This document shows, piece by piece, positions 15,793 to 23,077 of a DNA stretch of 42,803 bases. Below the pieces are notes generated by a model that was not told the DNA's origin, searched no databases, and worked only from the letters and a program-made list of their open reading frames with translations. Position numbers and translations under genes: made by a program. This DNA is from Spirochaetaceae bacterium (lineage in GTDB: Bacteria; Spirochaetota; Spirochaetia; SZUA-6; Bin103): NCBI GenBank assembly GCA_026710565.1, contig JAPOQV010000181.1, forward strand, positions 1-42,803. The letters run 5' to 3'. Numbering within the stretch: the first letter of the stretch is position 1; every line of letters begins with the position of its first letter.

Positions 15793-16488
15793 TCAGGCCG
15801 GGTGCCGGGCCAGGGGTCCGGAGTCGAGCGGCTGCGCCAGGATCTTGGATGCGGCCTGTGTGCCGATGGTCACGGTGCCGTGGCCGGTGTGGAGCGTCAC
15901 CGCGTCGGCGGCCTGATCGATCGACTCGACCCTGACGCGGCTACCCGGTTGCAGCCCGCTGCGGTGCACGAACTGCAGAAACTCCGGATCCTGGTCGGTC
16001 ACGCGCTCGACGCGCAGCTCGGCTTCCTCCGACTGTTCCATGAGGCTGCCGAAGACGGTCTGGTCTATCTGGCCGCGCCGGGTGGGAATCGGGTCGCCGT
16101 GCGGGTCGACGGTGGGGTGGTTGAGCAGCGCGTCGATGCGGGTCAGGACCACGTCGGAGATGGCGTGCTCGAGGTTGTCGGCCTCGCGATGGACCTCCGA
16201 CCAGTCCAGGCCGAGCACCTCCACCAGGAACAGCTCCACCAGCCGGTGACGGCGCAGCACGTCGAGCGCCAGCGACTCGCCCGGCCGGGTCAGACGGCTG
16301 CCGTTGCGCGGTGAGTAGTCGATCAGTCCCAGGCCGGCCAGGGTCTTCATCATGGAGGTGGCGGTTCCGGGCGACACGTTCATAGCCTCGGCGATCCTGC
16401 CCATCGGGAGAAATTCGCCGGGGCGCTCGCGATGACGCAGGTAGATCGCCTTGACGTAGTTCTCGACGGTGCTTGAATAGGCGCTCAC
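15793..16488 (-). CDS. DtxR/MntR family metal-dependent transcriptional regulator
   Basis: The protein (231 aa) starts at GTG with SAYSSTVENYVKAIYLRHRE, followed by the helix-turn-helix MGRIAEAMNVSPGTATSMMK and the dimerisation/metal region HRLVELFLVEVLGLDW, EADNLEHAISD. An FeoA/SH3-like C-terminal domain follows (RVRVESIDQAADAV). The family represses metal-uptake genes when loaded with Mn2+ or Fe2+. It is the last gene of the riboflavin operon, its GTG overlapping the SDR stop as GTGA. Its output could therefore depend on the FMN riboswitch, an unusual link between flavin and metal control. The target genes are unknown. Confidence 0.9.
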   Translation of the reverse strand: MSAYSSTVENYVKAIYLRHRERPGEFLPMGRIAEAMNVSPGTATSMMKTLAGLGLIDYSPRNGSRLTRPGESLALDVLRRHRLVELFLVEVLGLDWSEVHREADNLEHAISDVVLTRIDALLNHPTVDPHGDPIPTRRGQIDQTVFGSLMEQSEEAELRVERVTDQDPEFLQFVHRSGLQPGSRVRVESIDQAADAVTLHTGHGTVTIGTQAASKILAQPLDSGPLARHPA

Positions 16489-17297
16489 GGCTTCGGGGTG
16501 GCGGCGCGGGCGGCGCCGGTGGTCATGCCGCCGTCGACCAGCAGGATCTGGCCGGTGACGTACTCGGATGCCGCCGAGGCGAGGAAGACCACCGCGCCGT
16601 CCAGATCGGTGGGGGTGCCCAGCCGCTTCAGCGGGATGCGATCGACGATGTAGTCGCGCCACTCGGCGTCCTGAAACAGCACCTCGGTCTGGGCCGTGCG
16701 GAACCAGCCGGGAGCCAGGCAGTTCACGGTGATGCCGTGCGGGCCGAGCGCGTCGGCGAGCGCCCGCGACATCTGCAGCACGCCGCCGCGGCTGGCGACG
16801 TAGGGGACGACGGCGCCGAAGCCGAACACGCTGGTGACCGAGCCGATGTTGATCACGCGGCCGTAGCCGCGCTCGATCATCCCCGGCGCGAAGGCCTGGG
16901 TGACGAAGAAGCCGCTGCGCAGGTTGGTCTCCAGGACGGTGTCCCAGTCGTCCCAGGTGGTGTCCAGGAACGGCTTGCGCACATTGCAGCCGGCGTTGTT
17001 GACCACGATGTCCACGGCGCCGACGTCCTCGGTCACCGCCTGTCCGAACTCGCGCACGCTGGACTCGGAACGGACGTCGAGCGAGTAGGCGCGCGCCGTG
17101 CCGCCGAGCGCATGAAGCTCCTCGATGGTGTCGGCGCAGCCGCGGGAGTCGCGCGCGGAGATCACCAGCGACGCCCCGGCGCGGGCCAGCGCCTTGCTCA
17201 TGTAGCTGCCCAGGCCGCGGCTGGCGCCGGTCACCACCGCGGTGCGGCCGCTGAGATCGAACGGGTTCACTCTTCGAGTGGGGTTCACTCCGTTCAC
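16485..17297 (-). CDS. Short-chain dehydrogenase/reductase with YxxxR active site
   Basis: The protein (270 aa) has the SDR cofactor motif VVTGASRGLG (TGxxxGxG), NNAG at about residue 100, the catalytic serine in INIGSVTS (S153) and Y166 in VPYVASRGGV. The lysine of the YxxxK motif is arginine (R170). Overall it resembles gluconate 5-dehydrogenase or 2-deoxy-gluconate 3-dehydrogenase-like SDRs, but the substrate is not certain. It starts at GTG 17297 with GGAGG a few nt upstream, overlapping the ribH stop as GTGA, and is translationally coupled to the downstream DtxR gene in the same way. Its place in a riboflavin operon suggests, but does not prove, a redox or flavin-related role. Confidence 0.9.
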   Translation of the reverse strand: MNGVNPTRRVNPFDLSGRTAVVTGASRGLGSYMSKALARAGASLVISARDSRGCADTIEELHALGGTARAYSLDVRSESSVREFGQAVTEDVGAVDIVVNNAGCNVRKPFLDTTWDDWDTVLETNLRSGFFVTQAFAPGMIERGYGRVINIGSVTSVFGFGAVVPYVASRGGVLQMSRALADALGPHGITVNCLAPGWFRTAQTEVLFQDAEWRDYIVDRIPLKRLGTPTDLDGAVVFLASAASEYVTGQILLVDGGMTTGAARAATPKP

Positions 17298-17761
17298 TCT
17301 TCGCCTCCGCCCGCCATCTCCAGGGCAGCCAGCGCCGCCTCCCGCCCGCGGTTCTCGAAGCCGCCGGCGCGTGCCAGGGCCTGCTCCTGATCGTTGGCGC
17401 TTACCACTCCAAGGAGGACCGGCACGCCGGTGCGGAGCGCGACCTGCGTGATCCCGGCGGCGACCGCGTGGGCCACGACCTCGTCGTGATTGGTTTCGCC
17501 CTTGATGATGCAGCCCACGCAGATGACGCCGCTCACGTTCCCTGCCTGCGCCAGCCGCTGAGCCGCGAGCGGCAGCTCGAACGAGCCGGGGACCCAGGCC
17601 ACCTGCACGTCCTCCCCGGCAACGCCGTGTTCCGTGAGGGCCTCGGTTGCACCGTCCACCAGCCGCCCGGTGACCTCGTGGTTGTAGCGGCTGGGGGGGA
17701 TGGCGAAGCGGCGTCCGGTGCCGTCCAGCACCGCCGGCGGAGCGGGCGCGGCGGTTTTCAT
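17294..17761 (-). CDS. ribH: 6,7-dimethyl-8-ribityllumazine synthase
   Basis: RibH condenses 5-amino-6-ribitylamino-uracil with 3,4-dihydroxy-2-butanone-4-phosphate to make lumazine, the direct precursor of riboflavin. The protein (155 aa) shows RFAIPPSRYNHEVTGRLVDG, the substrate loop VPGSFELPLAAQRLA, the phosphate/catalytic block GCIIKGETNHDEVV (His follows ETN) and GVVSANDQEQALARAGG. Length and motif order are normal. The ATG overlaps the stop of the ribE-ribB fusion as ATGA, and its own stop overlaps the SDR start as GTGA. It is the third gene under the FMN riboswitch. Confidence 0.95.
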   Translation of the reverse strand: MKTAAPAPPAVLDGTGRRFAIPPSRYNHEVTGRLVDGATEALTEHGVAGEDVQVAWVPGSFELPLAAQRLAQAGNVSGVICVGCIIKGETNHDEVVAHAVAAGITQVALRTGVPVLLGVVSANDQEQALARAGGFENRGREAALAALEMAGGGEE

Positions 17762-18996
17762 GAGGCGAGCTGGGCCACGTGCAGCACCGGCACCTTCAGG
17801 CGGCGCGCAAGGAGCGACAGTCCGGCGCGGCGCGCCATGCCGCCGTCGTCGTCAAGTACCGGGCAGATGGCGGCGGCCGCGGGCAGCCCGGCGCGCGTGG
17901 CCAGCTCCACCGCCGCCTCGGTGTGGCCGGCGCGTGCGGCCACACCGCCCGGATCGGCGACCAGCGGAAAAACGTGGCCGGGCCGTGCGAAGTCGGCGGG
18001 GGACGCCAGCGGGTCGGCGAGCGCCCGCAACGTCGCGGCGCGATCGTGGGCGGACTCTCCCGTGGTGGTGCCGCGCACGGCGTCGATGGAGACGGTGAAG
18101 CGCGTGCCGTGCAGCGCGGTGTTCACCTGCGCCATGGGCGGAAGCTCGAGCTGCTCGGCTCGCTCGGTGGTGATCGCCGCGCACAGCAGGCCGCTGGCCT
18201 GACGCAGCATGCAGGTCGCGATCCGCGGGGTGACCAGGGATGCGGCCGCCACCAGGTCGCCTTCATTCTCGCGGTCGACGTCGTCGATCATCAGCACCAT
18301 CTCGCCACGGGCGATCGCCTCTGCAGCCTCGTCCACGCCGGCCATGGGTGCCGGCTCATCGGCGTCGGCGGCGGGGTCCGCCGTTCCGGCAGCGGGACCC
18401 GCCGCGGGGGGGCCGGCACGGCGGCCCGCGGGCTCTGCGATCATGGCGACCTCGACGTTGGCGGGATCGCCCACACGCCGGTCGGTCAGGGCGGTAGCGC
18501 GCGCGGTGTGGGGGATGATCGAGAAACCGGCGCGGTCGTCCTCCAGGCCGGCGACGGTGAGGCTGACCCCGTCGATTGCGATCGAGCCTTCCAGCACGAC
18601 GTACGGCAGCAGCGGCCGCGGCAGGCGGACCTCCAGCCAGAGCGCCGCGCCGAGCTTCTCCCACCGGGTGACGGTGCCGGTGTCGTTGACGTGCCCCTGC
18701 ACCAGATGGCCGTCCACCCGGCTGCCGTAAGCCAGCGGACGCTCCAGGTTGACGCGCCGCCCGGCCGCGAAGGACCCCAGCGTGGTCTTGCGCAGGGTCG
18801 CTCCCACGCTGTCGATGGTCAGCGTGCGGCCGTCGATGGCCACCACCGTCTGGCAGACGCCGTCCACGGCGATCGACGCGCCGACCTCGGTGCCGGCCAG
18901 CACGGTGCGGGCGCCGATGGTCATGCGCGCCGCGTCAGGGGCGGGGCGGGCGAGGGCGGTGACGACGCCCACTTCCTCTACGATACCGCTGAACAT
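17758..18996 (-). CDS. Riboflavin synthase - DHBP synthase fusion (RibE-RibB)
   Basis: One 412-aa frame joins two riboflavin enzymes. Residues 1-190 are riboflavin synthase (alpha type): the N-terminal MFSGIVEEVG, and two lumazine-binding repeats with VDGVCQT (near 45) and IDGVSLTV (near 142). An Ala/Pro-rich linker covers about 190-218. Residues 219-412 are 3,4-dihydroxy-2-butanone-4-phosphate synthase: DDVDRENEGDL, SGLLCAA, TTGESAHDRA, PGHVFPL and RAGHTEAAVELA. The stretch that normally reads ICE is ICP (P379), so an acidic residue expected near the active site is missing. RibB is more often fused to RibA (GTP cyclohydrolase II), which is absent here. The ATG follows AGGAGG and lies inside the ribD 3' end (19-nt overlap). 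Confidence 0.93.
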   Translation of the reverse strand: MFSGIVEEVGVVTALARPAPDAARMTIGARTVLAGTEVGASIAVDGVCQTVVAIDGRTLTIDSVGATLRKTTLGSFAAGRRVNLERPLAYGSRVDGHLVQGHVNDTGTVTRWEKLGAALWLEVRLPRPLLPYVVLEGSIAIDGVSLTVAGLEDDRAGFSIIPHTARATALTDRRVGDPANVEVAMIAEPAGRRAGPPAAGPAAGTADPAADADEPAPMAGVDEAAEAIARGEMVLMIDDVDRENEGDLVAAASLVTPRIATCMLRQASGLLCAAITTERAEQLELPPMAQVNTALHGTRFTVSIDAVRGTTTGESAHDRAATLRALADPLASPADFARPGHVFPLVADPGGVAARAGHTEAAVELATRAGLPAAAAICPVLDDDGGMARRAGLSLLARRLKVPVLHVAQLAS

Positions 18997-20162
18997 CCGG
19001 CCTCCTGCGAGTCCCTGCGCGGGAGCGGTCCGCCGCCGGCGTGGCCGAGCGTCGCGGCCACGGACCGGTACCCGGTGACGATCACCTGGTCGTTGATCTG
19101 CCGGTGGCTGACGTGCTCCAGGCGCAGGGCGTCGGCCAGGCGAGCGTTCCGCAGGTCGCCCACCGCCTCGATTCCCGAGCCGATGACGATAGGCGCCACC
19201 ACCACGACCAGCTTGTCGAACAGTCCCTGCCGGATCAGTTCGGTGTGGAGCACCGCCCCGCCCTCGACCAGCACCGAGGTGACGCCCGCGCCGGCCAGGG
19301 CGGCGAGCGCGCGGTCCAGCGCCACCCGTCCGTCCGCGGTGCTTCCGACGACCGCCACGCGTGCGCCGGCGCGTTCCAGGGCTGCGCGCGCGCGCCGGTC
19401 GTGCCGGTCGGTGGTGAGCACCAGCGGATCGCGTTCGCCGGCCATCATGCGGGCCGCGGGCGTAAGGCGCAGCGTCGAGTCGATGACCACCGGCAGCGGC
19501 TGGCGGTCGCGCAGCAGCGGACTGAGCCGGACGGTGAGCTCCGGATCGTCGGCCAGCGCGGTGCCGGCGCCGACCATGATCGCGTCGTGACCGGCGCGCA
19601 ACTCGTGTGTCATCACCCGCGCGTCGCGGTCGGAGATCCAGCGCGAGTCGCCGCTGGCGGTGGCGATGCGTCCGTCGATCGACTGCGCGACCTTGAGCGT
19701 CACGAACGGCAGGCCGGTGCGATGGAACTTGAAGTGCACGGCGTTCAGGCGCGCGGCTTCGTTCTCCAGCACCCGCTCGATCACTTCGATCCCTGCCTCC
19801 CGCAACATGCGTACCCCTGCGCCGTCGACCTTGGGGTGCGGATCGGCGGTGGCGATCACCACGCGGCGCACCCCCTCGCGGATGATCCGCTGCGCGCACG
19901 GCGGCGTGTGCTTGCCGACGCCCGTCCAGCAGCAGGGCTCAAGGTTGGTGTAGAGCGTGGTCCCCTCGGCACCTCCGGCGGCCGCGGCGCGGTCCAGCGC
20001 GACTGCCTCGGCATGGTCGCCGCGTTCGTGGAGGTGGCCTTCGCCGATGATCCTTCCGTCGCGGACGACCAGCGCGCCGGTCAGGGGGTTGGGCGAACTT
20101 CGCCACTGTCCGTGGCAGGCCAGTTCCAGCACCCGGCGCATCAGCCCCTCGTGGTCATGCAT
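18978..20162 (-). CDS. ribD: Bifunctional diaminohydroxyphosphoribosylaminopyrimidine deaminase/reductase
   Basis: RibD deaminates and then reduces the pyrimidine intermediate of riboflavin synthesis. The 394-aa protein has an N-terminal cytidine-deaminase-like domain with zinc ligands in GDHAEAVAL and LEPCCWTGVGKHTPPCAQ, and a C-terminal reductase domain starting FVTLKVAQSIDGRIAT, with SVLVEGGAVLHTELI near the end. The zinc loop is a few residues longer than the usual PCCHxGKTPPC. The ATG at 20162 is the first start after the FMN riboswitch and fits the family N-terminus (HDHEGLMRRVLELA); the frame is open through the riboswitch but not meaningful there. It heads the rib operon. Confidence 0.95.
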   Translation of the reverse strand: MHDHEGLMRRVLELACHGQWRSSPNPLTGALVVRDGRIIGEGHLHERGDHAEAVALDRAAAAGGAEGTTLYTNLEPCCWTGVGKHTPPCAQRIIREGVRRVVIATADPHPKVDGAGVRMLREAGIEVIERVLENEAARLNAVHFKFHRTGLPFVTLKVAQSIDGRIATASGDSRWISDRDARVMTHELRAGHDAIMVGAGTALADDPELTVRLSPLLRDRQPLPVVIDSTLRLTPAARMMAGERDPLVLTTDRHDRRARAALERAGARVAVVGSTADGRVALDRALAALAGAGVTSVLVEGGAVLHTELIRQGLFDKLVVVVAPIVIGSGIEAVGDLRNARLADALRLEHVSHRQINDQVIVTGYRSVAATLGHAGGGPLPRRDSQEAGCSAVS

Positions 20163-20250
20163 ATCGCCTGTCTCTTTCGAGGGGCACTCGTCGCCGTAGA
20201 AGCGCACCGGGACACGGCTCGCGCGCAGGACGCACGCGGGCCTCTGCCCG

Positions 20251-20397
20251 GTCGAACTTCTCCCATCCGGACTGTACCGTCGGCACCGGAATTCCACCGG
20301 TTCCTGCTCCCGCTCTTGCGAGCGCGAACTCACGGGCTATCACCGTCGGTCTGGAATTGGCGCCCGCACGGGCGCCGCACCATGCCCCGAAGTTCTC
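20251..20397 (-). promoter_or_regulatory. FMN riboswitch (RFN element)
   Basis: Read on the minus strand, the segment opens with AACTTCGGGGCATGGTG, has CCGACGGTGATAGCCCGTGAG in the middle, then GCAGGAACCGGTGGAATTCC, and closes GACGGTACAGTCCGGATGGG. These are the conserved blocks of the RFN element in the right order, and the first and last blocks pair to close helix P1. FMN binding normally lowers expression of the downstream genes. About 88 nt separate it from ribD. Whether it acts by termination or by hiding the ribosome site cannot be told by eye. Confidence 0.95.
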
Positions 20398-20411
20398 TCT
20401 TTGGCCGCAGA

Positions 20412-20440
20412 GGCTAACGACCGGCCGACGCCGGTGTCAA
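20412..20440 (-). promoter_or_regulatory. Sigma-70-type promoter of the rib operon
   Basis: On the minus strand, TTGACA (20440-20435) and TTAGCC (20417-20412) are separated by exactly 17 nt. Transcription would begin just before the riboswitch. It is the clearest -35/-10 pair in the window. Confidence 0.7.
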
Positions 20441-20441
20441 A

Positions 20442-20480
20442 CACCCGGTGGTCGTCGAGGTCGCCACCCGGTGGTCGTCG
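20442..20480 (+). repeat. Two direct copies of a 16-bp sequence, 23-bp period
   Basis: CACCCGGTGGTCGTCG occurs at 20442-20457 and again at 20465-20480. The pair sits between the rib promoter and the chrA start, just upstream of the chrA -10 element. It may be a regulator site or a chance duplication. Confidence 0.6.
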
Positions 20481-20486
20481 CGGTGC

Positions 20487-20492
20487 TATCCT
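20487..20492 (+). promoter_or_regulatory. -10 element, leaderless type (chrA)
   Basis: TATCCT preceded by TGC, 8 nt before the ATG at 20501. Confidence 0.45.
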
Positions 20493-20500
20493 GCGCGGCG

Positions 20501-21691
20501 ATGGCCGTGGCGCGGGCGCTGGAGGTGCTGCTGGTCGCGCTCAGGCTTGGCCTCACCTCGTTCGGGGGGCCGGTCGCGCACATCGGCTACTTCCGTGACG
20601 AGTACGTCACGCGGCGCCGCTGGCTTGACGATGCCGCCTATGCCGACCTGGTGGCGCTCTGCCAGCTTCTGCCGGGACCGGCAAGCAGCCAGGTCGGGAT
20701 CGCCGTCGGCATGCGCCGCGCGGGCCTCCCCGGCGGCATCGCGGCATGGCTGGGATTCACGGCGCCGTCGGCGTCGGCGCTGGTCCTGTTCGGCTACGGC
20801 GTCGCGGCGTTCGACCGCCTGGTCGCGCAAGGGTGGCTGCGCGGCCTCAAGGTGGTCGCCGCGGCGGTGGTGGCGTTCGCCCTCCTCGGGATGGCGCGCA
20901 CCCTTGCGCCGGACGCGCGCCGCGCGACGATCGCGGTCGCGGCGGCGATCGCAATGCTGCTGTGGCGCACGCCGCTGGCGCAGGTGCTGGTCATCGCCGT
21001 CGCCGCGGTGGTCGGCCGGCTGCTGCTGCAGGGCGTGGTCGGGCCGGCCGGCGCAGGCGCGCGGAATGCACGGGGTAGACCGGCGGCTGCCCTCGCCAGC
21101 CTGGCGCTCTTCGTCGTCCTGCTGGCCGGCCTGCCGGTCGTCCGGCAGTTCGTGAGCAGCGAGCCCCTCGACGTCTTCGATGCGTTCTTTCGATCCGGAT
21201 CACTGGTGTTCGGCGGCGGTCACGTGGTCCTGCCGCTGCTGCAGGCCGAAGTGGTGCCGCCAGGTTGGGTGACTGGCGAGCAGTTCATCGCCGGCTACGG
21301 CGCGGCGCAGGCCGTGCCGGGGCCGCTGTTCACGTTCTCCGCCTACCTGGGGACGGTGATGGACGGTCCGGTCGGCGGCTGGAGCGGCGGGCTGTTCGCC
21401 CTCGCGGCGATCTTCCTGCCGTCGTTCCTGCTGGTGGCAGGCATCCTGCCGTTCTGGGAGCGGCTGCGGTCGATCGCTCCCCTGCGTGCGGCGATCGCCG
21501 GGGTGGGAGCGGCAGTCGTGGGCCTGTTGCTCGCCGCGCTGTACGACCCGGTGTGGATCACGGCCATCCGCACTCCGCCGGACCTGGCGCTGGGACTGGC
21601 GGCGTTCGCGATGCTGGCGTGGTGGAAGGTCCCGCCGTGGTTGGTGGTGCTGTTCGGCGCGGCGGCGGGAGCGGCGCTCACCGCGCTGTGA
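20501..21691 (+). CDS. chrA: Chromate transporter (two-domain ChrA)
   Basis: An inner-membrane protein of 396 aa with two homologous CHR domains. The first reads LGLTSFGGPVAHIGYFRDEY and CQLLPGPASSQVGIAVG; the second FRSGSLVFGGGHVVLPLLQ and GAAQAVPGPLFTFSAYLG. The SFGGP/PGP motifs are diagnostic. Long chromate transporters export chromate by proton antiport; homologues may carry other oxyanions. About ten hydrophobic segments are visible. The ATG at 20501 follows TATCCT by 8 nt and gives the normal N-terminus; the frame is open further upstream. It is divergent from the rib operon and convergent with the deacetylase gene. Confidence 0.93.
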   Translation: MAVARALEVLLVALRLGLTSFGGPVAHIGYFRDEYVTRRRWLDDAAYADLVALCQLLPGPASSQVGIAVGMRRAGLPGGIAAWLGFTAPSASALVLFGYGVAAFDRLVAQGWLRGLKVVAAAVVAFALLGMARTLAPDARRATIAVAAAIAMLLWRTPLAQVLVIAVAAVVGRLLLQGVVGPAGAGARNARGRPAAALASLALFVVLLAGLPVVRQFVSSEPLDVFDAFFRSGSLVFGGGHVVLPLLQAEVVPPGWVTGEQFIAGYGAAQAVPGPLFTFSAYLGTVMDGPVGGWSGGLFALAAIFLPSFLLVAGILPFWERLRSIAPLRAAIAGVGAAVVGLLLAALYDPVWITAIRTPPDLALGLAAFAMLAWWKVPPWLVVLFGAAAGAALTAL

Positions 21692-21715
21692 GGCCGCCGG
21701 GACGCCCCCGTCGGC

Positions 21716-22438
21716 TCACAGCATCGCCCGGCGGCCGAAGACGAGCGTCAGCGGATCGCCGACCGGGACCGGCCCGCGCATCAGGTACGGCTCGCCGTAT
21801 TCGACGCCGATCAGAGAACCGTAGTAGCGGTGGCGGCCCTCCCATGCCTCCAGGTAGCCGGGGGAGGAGATGGCCGTCTCCGGCTCGTCCCGGCCCGGAT
21901 CATGGAGCTGGGACCGGTAGCAGGCGGCCGCCTGCCGCTTGCGCTCCCAGTGGTCGCTGATGTCGACCACCAGCGACGGCCGGAACTGGTAGCGGCTCAT
22001 GTAGTGCAGCATCGCTTCCGGGCGGTGCGGGGCGCCGCGGCCGGGGTGCTTGCCGACCCCGGCGAACCACCACGCCTCCTTGGCCAGCAGGCTGGCATTG
22101 CTGTGGTCGGGATGGTGGTCCTCCCAGTACGGGGCGAGCAGCAGGCGGGGGCGGTGCTCGCGCAGCACCTCGACCAGGCGGACCCGGTTCTCCAGGGTGC
22201 AGGTCACCGCGCCGTCCGGGAGCTCAAGGTTGACCCGCTCGTCCAGGCCCAGGACCGCCGTTGCGGCGGCGGCGTCGGGCTCGCGCTCCGCGGCGGGGGC
22301 GCGCGCGCCCCCCTCGCCGCGGGTGAGGTCGCACACGCCGATCGAGGCGCCGCCCGCCTGGGCGCGCAGCAGCAGCCCGGCGCAGGTCAGTTCGGCGTCA
22401 TCCGGGTGCGCGCAGACCGCAAGCACATCGATCGGCAT
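21716..22438 (-). CDS. PIG-L/LmbE family deacetylase, BshB1-like
   Basis: The protein (240 aa) opens MPIDVLAVCAHPDDAELTC, with the zinc motif AHPDDAE, and has the second zinc block APYWEDHHPDH. DLTRGEGGAR and RVNLELPDG closely follow the pattern of BshB1, the deacetylase that makes glucosaminyl-malate in bacillithiol synthesis. The bshA and bshC genes are not in the window, so a different N-acetylglucosaminyl substrate is possible. The ATG lies 8 nt after TATGAT, which fits a leaderless transcript. The gene is divergent from two small membrane-protein genes. Confidence 0.88.
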   Translation of the reverse strand: MPIDVLAVCAHPDDAELTCAGLLLRAQAGGASIGVCDLTRGEGGARAPAAEREPDAAAATAVLGLDERVNLELPDGAVTCTLENRVRLVEVLREHRPRLLLAPYWEDHHPDHSNASLLAKEAWWFAGVGKHPGRGAPHRPEAMLHYMSRYQFRPSLVVDISDHWERKRQAAACYRSQLHDPGRDEPETAISSPGYLEAWEGRHRYYGSLIGVEYGEPYLMRGPVPVGDPLTLVFGRRAML

Positions 22439-22446
22439 CGGGCCGG

Positions 22447-22452
22447 ATCATA
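22447..22452 (-). promoter_or_regulatory. -10 element, leaderless type
   Basis: TATGAT on the minus strand, 8 nt before the ATG at 22438 of the BshB1-like gene. Confidence 0.5.
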
Positions 22453-22494
22453 CGCCGCGGCCGCGTGCGCGGCGAGCCGGCGGGGTGTCTGTGC

Positions 22495-22500
22495 CATAAT
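22495..22500 (+). promoter_or_regulatory. -10 element, leaderless type
   Basis: CATAAT preceded by TGC, 6 nt before the GTG at 22507 of the small membrane-protein gene. Confidence 0.5.
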
Positions 22501-22506
22501 TCGGCC

Positions 22507-22620
22507 GTGAAGCCCGAGCCGCGCTCCGCATCGCTCTTGCTGGGCATCGCCGCGCTGGTGATCGCGCTCGCCGCCGGTCACTTCCTGGTCAAGGGCCGCC
22601 GGCCGGCGGGCGCGGAGTAG
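22507..22620 (+). CDS. Small single-pass membrane protein, unrecognised
   Basis: This 37-codon frame runs from GTG to TAG. It has a short charged N-terminus (KPEPR), one hydrophobic segment SLLLGIAALVIALAAGHFLV and a basic tail (KGRRPAG). This is the layout of a one-span membrane peptide with a positive-inside tail. The GTG lies 6 nt after a good CATAAT box, and the stop lies 4 nt before the LapA-like gene, so the two are probably co-transcribed. No family is recognised. The small size leaves some doubt, but promoter spacing and hydrophobicity both support a real gene. Confidence 0.5.
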   Translation: MKPEPRSASLLLGIAALVIALAAGHFLVKGRRPAGAE

Positions 22621-22624
22621 CGCC

Positions 22625-22984
22625 GTGCCATGGCGGATGCTCCTGTTCCTGGTCGTGCTCGTCCTGGTGGTGGTGTTGTTCGCCGCCAACATGGAGCACC
22701 GAACGTCGTTCTCGTACCTCTTCGGGAAGCTGGATGAGGTGCCGGTCTTCATGGCGCTGTTGCTGGCCTTCATCGCCGGCGCGCTCACCATGTTGCCGTT
22801 TACCATCGGTCCCCACCGCCGGCGCAGGAGGAAGCACAAGCAGCCGGGGGGGAAAGCCTCGCCCCAGGAACCGCAGGCGCAGCATTCGACCCCGCAGATC
22901 AGCGCGCCGCACGAGGCGCCGGTTGCCGAACGTCAGGCACGGAGCCGGAAGGACCGCCGCCGGCGGCGCTCCGAGCGGGCTTGA
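22625..22984 (+). CDS. LapA/DUF1049-type inner-membrane protein
   Basis: The 119-aa protein starts at GTG and has two hydrophobic spans: MLLFLVVLVLVVVLFAANME near the N-terminus and PVFMALLLAFIAGALTMLPF around residues 38-58. The spans are separated by a short loop (HRTSFSYLFGKLDEV), and a basic, Arg/Lys-rich cytoplasmic tail of about 55 residues follows. This is the topology and motif pattern of the lipopolysaccharide-assembly-protein-A domain, which in some bacteria works with LapB in LPS homeostasis; in others its role is unknown. The tail is low-complexity. It follows the small membrane gene by 4 nt. Confidence 0.68.
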   Translation: MPWRMLLFLVVLVLVVVLFAANMEHRTSFSYLFGKLDEVPVFMALLLAFIAGALTMLPFTIGPHRRRRRKHKQPGGKASPQEPQAQHSTPQISAPHEAPVAERQARSRKDRRRRRSERA

Positions 22985-23061
22985 CCGCGACGGCGCGACG
23001 GATCGAAGGTAGCTGCTGACCCTGCGGGTCCGTGAGGCTCGCCCGCATCCCGCCGCTGCTC

Positions 23062-23067
23062 TAGAAT
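23062..23067 (+). promoter_or_regulatory. -10 element of the ABC transporter gene
   Basis: TAGAAT, 10 nt before the GTG at 23078. The spacing is slightly longer than at the other leaderless-type starts. Confidence 0.4.
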
Positions 23068-23077
23068 CTGTTTTCTC

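Noticed and set aside
21692..21715. Possible terminator between chrA and the deacetylase gene
   Set aside because: Only 24 nt lie between the convergent stops, and no stem with a T-run is visible.
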